From the NCBI GenBank assembly GCA_020346805.1, contig CP070790.1:655830-664027 (forward strand): a stretch of DNA of 8,198 nt. The letters run 5' to 3'. How positions within the stretch are numbered: the stretch's first letter is position 1; every line of letters starts with the position of its first letter. The notes under the pieces were generated by a model that saw only the letters and a list, made by a program, of their open reading frames with translations, made no database searches and was not told where the DNA came from. The position numbers and the translations under genes were made by a program. This document shows, in pieces, positions 1 to 6,553 of this stretch. The DNA is from Planctomycetota bacterium. GTDB lineage: Bacteria; Planctomycetota; Phycisphaerae; UBA1845; PWPN01.

Positions 1-534
1 GCTATGTTGTCAGAGAAACTGAATTGGCCCCTCTTCGATAGGCAGATCCTCAGCGTCATGGCCGGCGACGACGAAGTGCGGGCCCGCCTCTATGAGACCA
101 TGGACGAACGCGATCTGGGTTGGATTGAAAATACTTTCCGTTCCTTGATGCAGAGTGAGTTTCACAAGAACGATTATTTTTATCGGCTTACTGAGACGCT
201 ACTTTGTCTGGCCAGTCAGGGGCATGCGATTTTTGTGGGGCGTTCCGCCGACCTGATTCTGCCCAAGAACAAGGGATTGAGGGTCAAAGTTATTGCCTCA
301 CTCGAACGGTGCGCCCAAAATTTCGCACAACACAATGACTGCTCTATCGAACCGGCCCGCCGCAAGATAGCCCGCATCGAGAAGGAGCGAAAGGATTTTA
401 TATGGAACCATTTTCACATTGATGCCTACGAACCGAGTCGATTCGATATGTTTATTAACCTGGAACGTTTCACCACCTCGCAGGCAGTGGATATGATCCT
501 GTTGGTCCTCAAGCTGCGAGGGGTACAATATTAG
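1..534 (+). CDS. Cytidylate kinase-like family protein (5' part missing)
   Basis: The frame is open at the left window edge, so this is the C-terminal 177 residues of a longer protein. The family (cytidylate kinase-like, P-loop nucleoside monophosphate kinase fold) normally starts with a glycine-rich P-loop about 15 residues before the 'WPLFDRQIL' motif seen here, and that part lies outside the window. Counting from the ATG at base 4, visible family features are 'NWPLFDRQIL' (residues 7-16), the core strand and turn 'GHAIFVGRSADLIL' (73-86), an arginine/lysine-rich lid-like segment with R119, R120, R124 and K130 (116-137), and 'YEPSRFDMFINLERF' (142-156). The family is inferred to phosphorylate a nucleotide or related small molecule; the real substrate is unknown. 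The ATG at base 4 is internal, not the true start. Its TAG stop shares its G with the GTG start of the next gene, so the two are probably translationally coupled. Confidence 0.82.
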   Translation, partial: AMLSEKLNWPLFDRQILSVMAGDDEVRARLYETMDERDLGWIENTFRSLMQSEFHKNDYFYRLTETLLCLASQGHAIFVGRSADLILPKNKGLRVKVIASLERCAQNFAQHNDCSIEPARRKIARIEKERKDFIWNHFHIDAYEPSRFDMFINLERFTTSQAVDMILLVLKLRGVQY

Positions 535-2030
535 TGAGTTTACCGCTGATGAGTTCTCAATTATTATTTTTACGTCCAAAACCTCTTAATAATGTTTGTT
601 ATGCCATATTAGCAGTTTTATGCTATTTGCTGATTTACGGGGTAGCGGATTCCAACACCCTGGCCGCCAATGTACCCTTTATCGAGATTGATCCCGGCGT
701 AAGCACGGCCTTTCGTCAAGGCGATAGCGGCAAACCTTTCGTGGCCGTCGGGCTTAATTACTTCGATCATCAGACGGGATGGGCTCCCAAACTCTGGCAG
801 ATGTTCGATGAAATGCGTGTTCGTCGACATCTGGCCATGATTGCCGATCAGGGATTCAACACTATTCGCGTATTTTTGACTTTGGAGTCGTTTCATTGTC
901 AGCCCGGTAAGGTTAATCCGGTCGGCGAAGAGAAGTTTCGCCGGCTGCTGGCCCTTTGCCGTGAGTTGGGCATTTATCTTATTCCTTCCGGGCCCGATCA
1001 TTGGGAAGGTTGGCCTGCCTGGCGGGGCAAAGATGAGTATGCCGACGAGTCGGTGTTGCGGGCCGACGAGACCTGGTGGCAAAACTTTGCTGCTAAATTC
1101 CGCGATGAGCCGGCCATCCTGGCCTGGGATTTGAAGAATGAGCCTAAGATACTGTGGGATACGCCGACCATGGAGATAAAATGGAACGACTGGCTCCGGC
1201 AACGATACGACAACATCGAAAAAATCGCCGAGGACTGGAAGCTTGAGTCCCAACAGATTGGATCGTTGGGTAAAATTAAAGTTCCGCTTCCCACATCAGC
1301 CCTTAACGATCAACGTCTGTATGACTATCAGTGTTTCCGCGAACACATCGGCGATGAATGGACCCGCCGCATGGTTGCGGCTATTCGCCGTAGCGACCCC
1401 AAACACATGATCACCATCGGCCATATCCAACACGCCATCCCCTTTAACTTGGCCAACCCGAAGTACTACGCCGGCTTCAATATCAAATCCAATGCCGGTT
1501 ACCTTGATTTTGTCACCATACATTTCTATCCCATCGCCAATCCCAAACCCTGCACCGGTGCGGAAGGGATAGCCTTTAATGCCGCGTACTTTGAAGCCCT
1601 TTTGTATCTTTGTTCGGTCGACAAACCCTTGATGCTCGGGGAATTCGGCTGGTACGGCGGTGGCGAGATTCGCAGTCAGGGAAAAACGATTCTGCCGGCC
1701 ATGCCCATCGAACATCAGGCCGCGTGGTGTAACGAGCTGCTGGCCATCAGTCGCGGCCGGTTGTGCGGTTGGTTGAACTGGGCCTTTGCCGACACCCCGT
1801 CTTCCCAGGACCTCACCCGCTTCAGCGGCTGCTGGGATGAGAACCTGCAACTCAAGCCCTGGGGTAAACGCTTCGGCCAATTTGCCCGAAGCGTCACCGC
1901 CAAACCCGACAAGCCCCGGCCCTTTGCTGAATACATGCGGTCGTTTAACTTTGACCGTAAGGTCCTGCTTACCTCACCCAAAACCGCCCGCCAATACCTG
2001 CAGACATTGGCGGATAAGAAGACACCGTGA
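534..2030 (+). CDS. Secreted GH5-like glycoside hydrolase (cellulase/mannanase-type TIM barrel)
   Basis: A 498-residue exported hydrolase of the clan GH-A type. An N-terminal basic stretch followed by a hydrophobic segment (about residues 20-36) looks like a signal peptide or anchor, with cleavage likely before residue 46. The retaining catalytic pair is visible: acid/base E203 in 'WDLKNEP' (198-204) and nucleophile E370 in 'LMLGEFGWYGGGE' (366-378). Supporting barrel motifs are 'VGLNYFDHQ' (72-80), 'GFNTIRVFL' (107-115), 'TIHFYP' (328-333) and 'GWLNWAFAD' (412-420). The segment 'WLRQRYDNIEKIAEDW' (220-235) is an insertion also common in GH42-like enzymes. The substrate cannot be read from sequence; beta-mannan or beta-glucan is plausible. 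The GTG start has 'GAGGGG' (518-523) ten bases upstream and overlaps the upstream stop by one base; an ATG at 549 is an alternative that keeps the hydrophobic segment. Length is usual for a single-domain member; no carbohydrate-binding module is visible. Confidence 0.85.
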   Translation: MSLPLMSSQLLFLRPKPLNNVCYAILAVLCYLLIYGVADSNTLAANVPFIEIDPGVSTAFRQGDSGKPFVAVGLNYFDHQTGWAPKLWQMFDEMRVRRHLAMIADQGFNTIRVFLTLESFHCQPGKVNPVGEEKFRRLLALCRELGIYLIPSGPDHWEGWPAWRGKDEYADESVLRADETWWQNFAAKFRDEPAILAWDLKNEPKILWDTPTMEIKWNDWLRQRYDNIEKIAEDWKLESQQIGSLGKIKVPLPTSALNDQRLYDYQCFREHIGDEWTRRMVAAIRRSDPKHMITIGHIQHAIPFNLANPKYYAGFNIKSNAGYLDFVTIHFYPIANPKPCTGAEGIAFNAAYFEALLYLCSVDKPLMLGEFGWYGGGEIRSQGKTILPAMPIEHQAAWCNELLAISRGRLCGWLNWAFADTPSSQDLTRFSGCWDENLQLKPWGKRFGQFARSVTAKPDKPRPFAEYMRSFNFDRKVLLTSPKTARQYLQTLADKKTP

Positions 2031-2039
2031 TCCGCCAAT
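1988..2039 (+). terminator. Three-armed inverted repeat spanning the hydrolase stop codon
   Basis: The central arm ATTGGCGGAT (2006-2015) is a perfect 10-base inverse complement of ATCCGCCAAT (2030-2039), with a 14-base loop holding most of the stop codon (2028-2030). Its first eight bases also pair perfectly with CCGCCAAT upstream (1988-1995, 10-base loop). The two hairpins share an arm and exclude each other. No T-run follows, so this is not a classic Rho-independent terminator. It may stabilise the mRNA 3' end or act in termination. The pairing is seen directly; the function is inferred. Confidence 0.45.
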
Positions 2040-2082
2040 CCCGTATCAGTGTAAGAACTTGCAGGGCTAGGCCCCATTTTCA

Positions 2083-2355
2083 TTGCACACTTTTTGCATA
2101 GTAACCACGGGTAAACTCGACTCGCTTCGCTGGTCGAACCTGCCCTCTCCTTCGGCGGATTTGCAACATGCCACCCAGGACGTGCTAGATATTGAACGTG
2201 CTCGCCGTTCGGCTACCTTCGGTTCTGAGGCTCAGGCTCGAAGAGAGTTCACGGCCAAAGCCTATGGATCGCGCCAAAAAATATTAGTTGGGGCGGGTAG
2301 TGCAATCATGATTGGTATCACTCTATGTGGGGAGGTAACTCTTTTTAACCAATAA
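2083..2355 (+). CDS. Doubtful small ORF with C-terminal hydrophobic segment
   Basis: A 90-codon frame starting with TTG, unrecognised. There is no Shine-Dalgarno sequence before the start and no earlier ATG. Residues 11-66 are polar and basic, with a run of arginines around 39-54. Residues 67-81 (KILVGAGSAIMIGIT) are hydrophobic and could be a single membrane helix near the C-terminus. The piece 'GKLDSLRWSNLPSP' (10-23) recalls the start of polyketide/fatty-acid synthase enoylreductase domains ('GxLDSLRW'), but nothing after it supports that. It could be a small membrane protein, a gene remnant or chance; I lean to chance or remnant. Confidence 0.15.
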   Translation: MHTFCIVTTGKLDSLRWSNLPSPSADLQHATQDVLDIERARRSATFGSEAQARREFTAKAYGSRQKILVGAGSAIMIGITLCGEVTLFNQ

Positions 2356-2426
2356 TATTATAAAAATCTGCGAAAATCCCCGTGAATAATCCGGATTAAG
2401 GGCCTATAGTTGACATGAAAGGTATA

Positions 2427-2463
2427 ACCACCCAGGATGGCAATCGGCCATCAATCGGGTGGT
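2427..2463 (+). promoter_or_regulatory. Two-tier hairpin upstream of sodN
   Basis: ACCACCC (2427-2433) pairs perfectly with GGGTGGT (2457-2463). Inside it GATGGC (2436-2441) pairs with GCCATC (2447-2452) around the loop AATCG. The two stems total 13 base pairs, separated by an AG/AATC internal loop. It ends 40 bases before the sodN start codon. It could be a 5' leader structure of the sodN mRNA, an operator, or a terminator lacking a T-run (AAAGG follows). The structure is directly visible; its role is not. No known riboswitch class is recognised. Confidence 0.4.
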
Positions 2464-2503
2464 AAAGGCGATTTTCGGGTCTCTTACAAATCGGAGATAA
2501 ATC

Positions 2504-2977
2504 ATGAAACGGTACCTAATAGTGACTATCAGCGCGGGATTGGCGTGTGTGTTATTAGTTATGGTGGGTGATACCCCAAAAGCATGGGCCCACTGTCAGG
2601 TGCCCTGCGGGATCTACGACGACGAGGCCCGCATCAATGGAATGCTTGAAGATGCGGTAACCATCAAAAAGGCGATGGTCCAGATCAACGAGTTGGCGGC
2701 CAAGAGCGACGCCCTGAGTCTCAATCAGGTCACCCGCTGGGTCAATACCAAGGAGCAGCATGCCTCACGTATCATTACCATGGTTTCCGAATACTTCCTG
2801 ACCCAGAAGGTGAAGGAGGTCGCGCCGGGGGCGGAAGGTTACCAGAAATATCTGGAATCGCTGGCCAAACATCATCGGGTTTTGCGGGCGGCGATGAAGA
2901 CCAAGCAGACGGTGGACTCAGTTAATGCGGAGAAACTCCATGCGGCGATCAAGGTATTAGGGGAATTGTATGATTAG
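2504..2977 (+). CDS. sodN: Nickel superoxide dismutase, exported form
   Basis: NiSOD converts superoxide to oxygen and hydrogen peroxide using nickel bound by an N-terminal hook. The hook is clear here: 'HCQVPCGIYDD' at residues 30-40, with the ligands His1, Cys2 and Cys6 of the mature enzyme at H30, C31 and C35, plus the conserved P34, G36 and Y38. Residues 1-29 form a Sec signal peptide (K2-R3, hydrophobic 4-21, 'AWA' at 27-29), and the predicted cleavage lies exactly before H30, freeing the amino group that must bind nickel. The mature part would be 128 residues, close to the roughly 117 of the Streptomyces enzyme, with family-like helical segments 'RWVNTKEQHA' (83-92) and 'SEYFLTQKVKE' (100-110). 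The start is supported by CGGAG (2492-2496) seven bases upstream. No sodX processing-protease gene is in the window. The gene converges on the RCC1 gene with only 24 bases between stop codons. Confidence 0.93.
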   Translation: MKRYLIVTISAGLACVLLVMVGDTPKAWAHCQVPCGIYDDEARINGMLEDAVTIKKAMVQINELAAKSDALSLNQVTRWVNTKEQHASRIITMVSEYFLTQKVKEVAPGAEGYQKYLESLAKHHRVLRAAMKTKQTVDSVNAEKLHAAIKVLGELYD

Positions 2978-3001
2978 CGTCTCAGTATAATTCAAGAAAA
3001 C

Positions 3002-5569
3002 TCACCCTGCGCAATTCGGATCAGCAGGATTGCCTTCACCACTGTAACACAGTTGAAAGACTGCAAAGTCATGCTGATCGACATCATTGTCGTCATCGAA
3101 GTCGGCAATCTGACAGGCCGGTGAGCCGTTGTGGGAGATCATCGGTCCGGAAGCACACGCCTGGAATACCTCATAGTCATCGGAGTCTACATCACAGTCG
3201 CCATCAAGACCGCTAAAAGACTGGTTGACGAAGGTCCATTGATATGTTACCAGATCGGTGCCATCCGAATCGGTGATGTCACCGTCGAGTGTGGCCGTGA
3301 TCGTACCCAGTGGCACCCCCGTGATCTCAAAGAGGTATGGCCCGTTTCCGCTACCTTCTACCGAGGCCACCAAGCCACCCGAGAGCAGCAGGTCATCGAC
3401 TGAAACATTGACGATCGGCCTATTGAAAGCCGCAACCGCATATTGCACGCCAGTCTCGCACGTCCCGTCCGCCGGCCATGTCCCTAATATAAGCGGACTC
3501 CTGGGTGGGGCGAGGAATAGGCTGTGTTCATCACCCCCGGCGGCCTCTACCACACCGGTCAGACCCGAGACCTGCACGGGTGTGATACGATCGCTAGTCG
3601 TCCCATCACCCAACTGACCGTACTGGTTTCTTCCCCAGGCCCAGGTCGTCCCGTCGGACTTAACCGTCAGGCTGTGGTAACTCCCCCCATCAATCCCCAC
3701 AACACCGATCAGCTCCGAGACCTGCACAGGCGTGGTACGATCAGTCGTCGTCCCATCACCCAACTGACCGTACTGGTTCCATCCCCAAGCCCATGCCGTC
3801 CCGTCGGATTTGACTGCTAAACTATGGTAATAACCGGCAGAAATTCCGACCACACTGTTCAGACCGGAAACCAGCACCGGTGTGAGGCGGTCAGTTGTCG
3901 TCCCATCGCCCAATTGACCATAGTAATTATCTCCCCACGCCAAAACTGTCCCGTCGGACTTGACCGCCAGACTGTGGACCCAGCCTCCAGAGATTCCCAT
4001 TACGTCGGTCAGACCCGAGACCTGCACCGGAGTGAGGCGATCGGTCGTCGTCCCATCGCCCAACTGGCCATAGTTGTTTCGTCCCCAAGCCAGAGCAGTC
4101 TCGTCGGACTTGACCGCTAAGCTGTGGCGATACCCCGCAGCGATTCCGACCACACCGTTCAGACCGGAGACCTGCACTGGTGTGGTGCTATCGGTCGTGG
4201 TCCCATCACCCAACTGGCCATAGTCGTTTCGTCCCCAGGCCCGGATCGTCCCGTCTAACCTGAACGCCAAGCTGTGGTAATAATCTGCAGCGATTCCGAC
4301 CACGCCGGTCAGATCCGAGACCTGCACGGATATTAGCTGATCGATCGTGGTGCCATCGCCCAATTGACCATCGTTATTGTATCCCCAAGTCCAGACTACC
4401 CCATTGGAATTGAGCGCTATGCTGTGGGATCCCCCCGCGTCAATCCCCACAACACCGGTCAACCCTGAAACCTGCACAGGTGTATTACGTTGGATAGTCG
4501 TACCATCGCCTAACTGGCTGTAGTCGTTTCGTCCCCAAGCCCGGACCGTATCGTCCGACTTGAACGCCAAGCTGTGGTCAAGACCCGCGGCAATGCCGAC
4601 CACGCCGGTCAGACCTGAGACCTGCACGGGCGTGGTACGATTTGTTTGCGTCCCATCGCCCAACTGACCATAGTGGTTGTATCCCCAGGCCCGGACCGTA
4701 CCGTCCGACTTGAACGCCATGCTGTGGTAACTACCCCCATCGATCCCCACCACGTCGGTCAGACTCGAGACCTGAACGGGTGTATAGCGATTGATTTTCG
4801 TCCCATCGCCTAACTGGCCATAGTTGTTTCGTCCCCAGGCCAGAGTAATCCCGTCAGACTTGACCGCCATGCTGTGGTAACTACCAGCGGCGACACCGAC
4901 CACACCGGTCAAGCCGGAGACCTGCACGGGCGTGGTCCTATCAGTCGTCGTCCCATCACCCAACTGGCCGTACTGGTTTCTTCCCCAGGCCCAAACCGTC
5001 CCGTCGGACTTAACCGCCAGGCTGTGGTTAAGATCCGCGGCAATGCTGACCACGCCGGTCAGACCGGAGACCAGCACTGGTGTGAGGCGGTCTGTTGTCG
5101 TCCCATCGCCCAACTGGCCATGGTAGTTGTATCCCCAAGCACAGACCATCCCATCGGATATGAGCGCCAAGCTGTGGGATCCTCCCGCGTCGATCCCCAC
5201 AACACCGGTCAATCCTGAAACCTGCACGGGTATATTGCGTTGGATAGTTGTACCATCGCCCAACTGGCCATAAACATTGTTTCCCCAGGCCCAGACCATC
5301 CCATCGGACTTGAGGACCAATGTGTGGTTACTACCTCCCTCCACAGCCGCGACATTACCAATCAGCGCCGGCGCCGCCATTGGCGACCAGGTATCACCAA
5401 TACCCAGTTGGCCATCATCGTTGCTGCCAACCGCATAAACGCGATCTGCCGATGCATGCACCTCTGCGGGTGTAATCCACACCACTACTAAGAGAAGCAC
5501 CGTCCAGACCTTACCAGACCAGCAGCTTTTAGAACAAAGGTTACCCTGATGTGTCCGTAACAATCGCAC
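3002..5569 (-). CDS. Secreted RCC1-repeat protein with dockerin-like C-terminus
   Basis: An 855-residue exported repeat protein. I chose the GTG at 5569 because AGGGGA precedes it by six bases; a TTG at 5614 would add 15 residues with a weaker site. A signal peptide has its hydrophobic core at about residues 22-32. Residues 42-690 contain 13 RCC1 (regulator of chromosome condensation type) repeats; blades 1-12 are exactly 50 residues each around '[17 protein letters not shown]', and the first is divergent. RCC1 domains form seven-bladed propellers, so 13 repeats suggest two, one incomplete or closed by other sequence. Residues 691-782 resemble an Ig-like extracellular domain ('[20 protein letters not shown]'). 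The tail (787-855) has two dockerin/EF-hand-like loops: loop 2 (823-834) has Asp at 1, 3, 5, 7, 9 and 12; loop 1 (787-798) has Gly at position 1. The dockerin-like tail could tether it at the surface. Ligand and role are unknown. It is transcribed away from the sigma factor gene. Confidence 0.88.
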   Translation of the reverse strand: MRLLRTHQGNLCSKSCWSGKVWTVLLLVVVWITPAEVHASADRVYAVGSNDDGQLGIGDTWSPMAAPALIGNVAAVEGGSNHTLVLKSDGMVWAWGNNVYGQLGDGTTIQRNIPVQVSGLTGVVGIDAGGSHSLALISDGMVCAWGYNYHGQLGDGTTTDRLTPVLVSGLTGVVSIAADLNHSLAVKSDGTVWAWGRNQYGQLGDGTTTDRTTPVQVSGLTGVVGVAAGSYHSMAVKSDGITLAWGRNNYGQLGDGTKINRYTPVQVSSLTDVVGIDGGSYHSMAFKSDGTVRAWGYNHYGQLGDGTQTNRTTPVQVSGLTGVVGIAAGLDHSLAFKSDDTVRAWGRNDYSQLGDGTTIQRNTPVQVSGLTGVVGIDAGGSHSIALNSNGVVWTWGYNNDGQLGDGTTIDQLISVQVSDLTGVVGIAADYYHSLAFRLDGTIRAWGRNDYGQLGDGTTTDSTTPVQVSGLNGVVGIAAGYRHSLAVKSDETALAWGRNNYGQLGDGTTTDRLTPVQVSGLTDVMGISGGWVHSLAVKSDGTVLAWGDNYYGQLGDGTTTDRLTPVLVSGLNSVVGISAGYYHSLAVKSDGTAWAWGWNQYGQLGDGTTTDRTTPVQVSELIGVVGIDGGSYHSLTVKSDGTTWAWGRNQYGQLGDGTTSDRITPVQVSGLTGVVEAAGGDEHSLFLAPPRSPLILGTWPADGTCETGVQYAVAAFNRPIVNVSVDDLLLSGGLVASVEGSGNGPYLFEITGVPLGTITATLDGDITDSDGTDLVTYQWTFVNQSFSGLDGDCDVDSDDYEVFQACASGPMISHNGSPACQIADFDDDNDVDQHDFAVFQLCYSGEGNPADPNCAG
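3500..5446 (-). repeat. 150-bp tandem repeat array encoding RCC1 blades
   Basis: Twelve 150-base units plus one divergent unit, in phase with codons and without an internal indel. Recurring marks are 'TCCCATCGCCCAACTGGCCA' and 'CCGTCGGACTTGACCGCC' on the plus strand. Units are not uniformly diverged: 5161-5220 and 4411-4470 (750 bases apart) differ at only 5 of 60 positions, much closer than neighbouring units. Confidence 0.93.
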
Positions 5570-5594
5570 GACATGTCCCCTTTCCGTACTCCGC

Positions 5595-5625
5595 TTAGAG
5601 ACTATTATATCCAAGCATGTGTTCC
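5595..5625 (-). promoter_or_regulatory. ECF-type promoter candidate for the RCC1 gene
   Basis: On the reverse strand GGAAC (5625-5621) is followed after 18 bases by GTCTCTAA (5602-5595). GGAAC is the widespread ECF -35 core, and GTC/TCTAA-type -10 boxes are known for ECF factors. Transcription would begin near 5588, about 20 bases before the GTG start at 5569, which fits that start and excludes the TTG at 5614. The match is short and could be chance. Confidence 0.35.
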
Positions 5626-5835
5626 CAATAGTTCTATTATACTGCTTACATCAAATATTATAAGATAAAAGTTTAAAAACACGAGGGACTAGTAGTGTCG
5701 TCCTAGTTTCCATATATGACTGTGGACAATAATAGTGCAACAGAAAACCCGCCGACCAATACCCGAGGCCCCTTTCCAGCCACATCAATTGCAACATATT
5801 TTCGGCCTTGGGGTACAAAAAATAGGGTTTTTTGG

Positions 5836-5873
5836 TTGACCGGGGGGCGTTTGGGCGGGATGATGGTCATCAT
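5836..5873 (+). promoter_or_regulatory. Sigma-70-like promoter with overlapping inverted repeat
   Basis: TTGACC (5836-5841) lies 17 bases before GATGAT (5859-5864), matching the housekeeping consensus at 5 and 4 of 6 positions. ATGATG-GT-CATCAT (5860-5873) is a six-base inverted repeat over the -10 box and likely start site, where a repressor could bind. It is upstream of the sigma factor gene. No regulator gene is identified. Confidence 0.3.
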
Positions 5874-5888
5874 ATCGGACCTTTCGGT

Positions 5889-5916
5889 GGAACCTGCTGA
5901 TCGAATGGGCGTCTAA
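5889..5916 (+). promoter_or_regulatory. ECF-type autoregulatory promoter candidate
   Basis: GGAACCT (5889-5895), 16 bases, then TCTAA (5912-5916), close to the sigma-E-type pattern GGAACTT-N16-TCTRA. Autoregulation is common for ECF factors. Transcription would begin near 5923, after the annotated ATG at 5918, so use of this promoter would require a downstream start such as the ATG at 5975. Confidence 0.4.
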
Positions 5917-5917
5917 C

Positions 5918-6553
5918 ATGGCAAAGGAAACGACGGCATCGGCGGTAGCGAACGCGATCAGCATCGATGAGGCGATGCTGGTGGAACAGGCCAAAACCGG
6001 CGACATGGGTGCGTTCGGCAGACTGGTGAGCAAGTATCAGGATCGTGTCCTGAATGTCTGCTGGCGGATGGCCGGCAACATGGATGACGCCCAGGACCTG
6101 GCCCAGGAAGCATTTTTACACGCGCTGGAATCTATACAATCGTTCCAGCACAAGGCCGGCTTTTATACGTGGCTGTATCGGATCGCGGTGAATCTTTCGA
6201 TTACGCATCGCCGCAAGTCGGCCAGGCAGGTAAAGCTTTCGCTGCACGGTCGGGACGGGCAATGGGGTGACGATTGCCAGGAAGTCAAGCCGGTGGGCCG
6301 AGTTTCGAACGAAAAAACGGATCCGGCGGCCAAATTGTCGGCCCGGGAGACCGAGCGGCTGGTGATGGAAGGGCTCGAACAACTCGACGAGGAACAGCGG
6401 GCCATCATCGTACTGAAGGATGTAGAGTCGCTCGATTATCAGCAGATTGCCGAAATACTTGAAGTGCCGGTGGGTACGGTAAAATCGAGGTTGCATCGGG
6501 CACGTATGGCCTTACGCGAGCGGTTGAAACCGATAGTCTCGCTGGAAGAGTGA
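5918..6553 (+). CDS. ECF-type RNA polymerase sigma factor
   Basis: A 211-residue sigma-70 family factor with only regions 2 and 4, the extracytoplasmic-function layout; it directs RNA polymerase to a specific promoter set. Region 2 spans about residues 30-100, with 'GAFGRLVSKYQDRVLNVCWR' (31-50), the core-binding 'DDAQDLAQEAFLHAL' (56-70) and the -10-recognising 'FYTWLYRIAVNLSITHRRK' (82-100). A polar linker (101-144) follows. Region 4 (about 145-205) has 'LDEEQRAIIVLKDVESLDYQQIAEIL' divided over 156-181 and the recognition helix 'GTVKSRLHRARMALRERL' (186-203). The ATG at 5918 has no clear ribosome binding site; the ATG at 5975 (residue 20, 'MLVEQAKTGDMGAF') starts where the conserved domain starts, though its GAGG lies only two bases away. 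The gene overlaps the next one by four bases (GTGA), so sigma and anti-sigma are co-translated. Confidence 0.93.
   Translation: MAKETTASAVANAISIDEAMLVEQAKTGDMGAFGRLVSKYQDRVLNVCWRMAGNMDDAQDLAQEAFLHALESIQSFQHKAGFYTWLYRIAVNLSITHRRKSARQVKLSLHGRDGQWGDDCQEVKPVGRVSNEKTDPAAKLSARETERLVMEGLEQLDEEQRAIIVLKDVESLDYQQIAEILEVPVGTVKSRLHRARMALRERLKPIVSLEE

Larger units (their letters stand above)
2031..2503. other. Gene-poor region between hydrolase and sodN
   Basis: This 473-base stretch has no convincing gene. It begins with the last arm of the hydrolase 3' hairpin. A short GGGC-TAG-GCCC stem (2064-2074) followed by ATTTT could be a weak terminator. A doubtful 90-codon reading frame fills 2083-2355. From about 2341 the sequence turns AT-rich (AATAATATTATAAAAA, 2351-2366). 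TTGACA (2410-2415) and TATAGT (2405-2410) resemble promoter boxes, but neither has a good partner at 16-18 bases. The last part holds a strong hairpin (2427-2463) and the sodN ribosome binding site. Confidence 0.6.
5570..5917. other. Divergent intergenic region, RCC1 gene and sigma gene
   Basis: This region of nearly 350 bases drives transcription both ways. The left part is AT-rich and holds two reverse-strand TATAAT boxes (5636-5641 and 5657-5662), neither with a good -35 box. ACTAG (5689-5693) and CTAGT (5703-5707) form a small inverted repeat. A 66-codon frame at 5716-5916 has no recognisable features and is not called. The right part holds a sigma-70-like and an ECF-like promoter candidate facing the sigma gene, and an ECF-like candidate facing the RCC1 gene. 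Confidence 0.6.

Noticed and set aside
618..1880. Long reverse-strand ORFs opposite the GH5-like gene
   Set aside because: The forward frame carries catalytic motifs and a signal peptide; the reverse frames show no family features.
2985..3033. Pairs CCTGC/GCAGG (3006-3028) and GCAAT/ATTGC (3011-3033) at the end of the RCC1 gene as terminator
   Set aside because: The pairs cross rather than nest, stems are only five bases, and the following T-run on the reverse strand is interrupted.
3500..5446. 150-base tandem repeats as a CRISPR array or satellite
   Set aside because: Units are fully coding, degenerate and in codon phase, with no spacer pattern; they encode RCC1 blades.
3131..5491. Several forward-strand ORFs opposite the RCC1 gene with repeating Pro/Arg-rich peptides
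   Set aside because: They are antisense reflections of the 150-base repeat array; the reverse frame has continuous RCC1 motifs, a signal peptide and a dockerin-like tail.
5689..5707. ACTAG...CTAGT with 'TAGTGTCGTCC' as a possible insertion-sequence end
   Set aside because: No matching second end, target duplication or transposase is present in the window.
5716..5916. 66-codon forward ORF just before the sigma gene
   Set aside because: No recognisable domain or ribosome binding site, low-complexity composition, and it covers the candidate promoters of the sigma gene.
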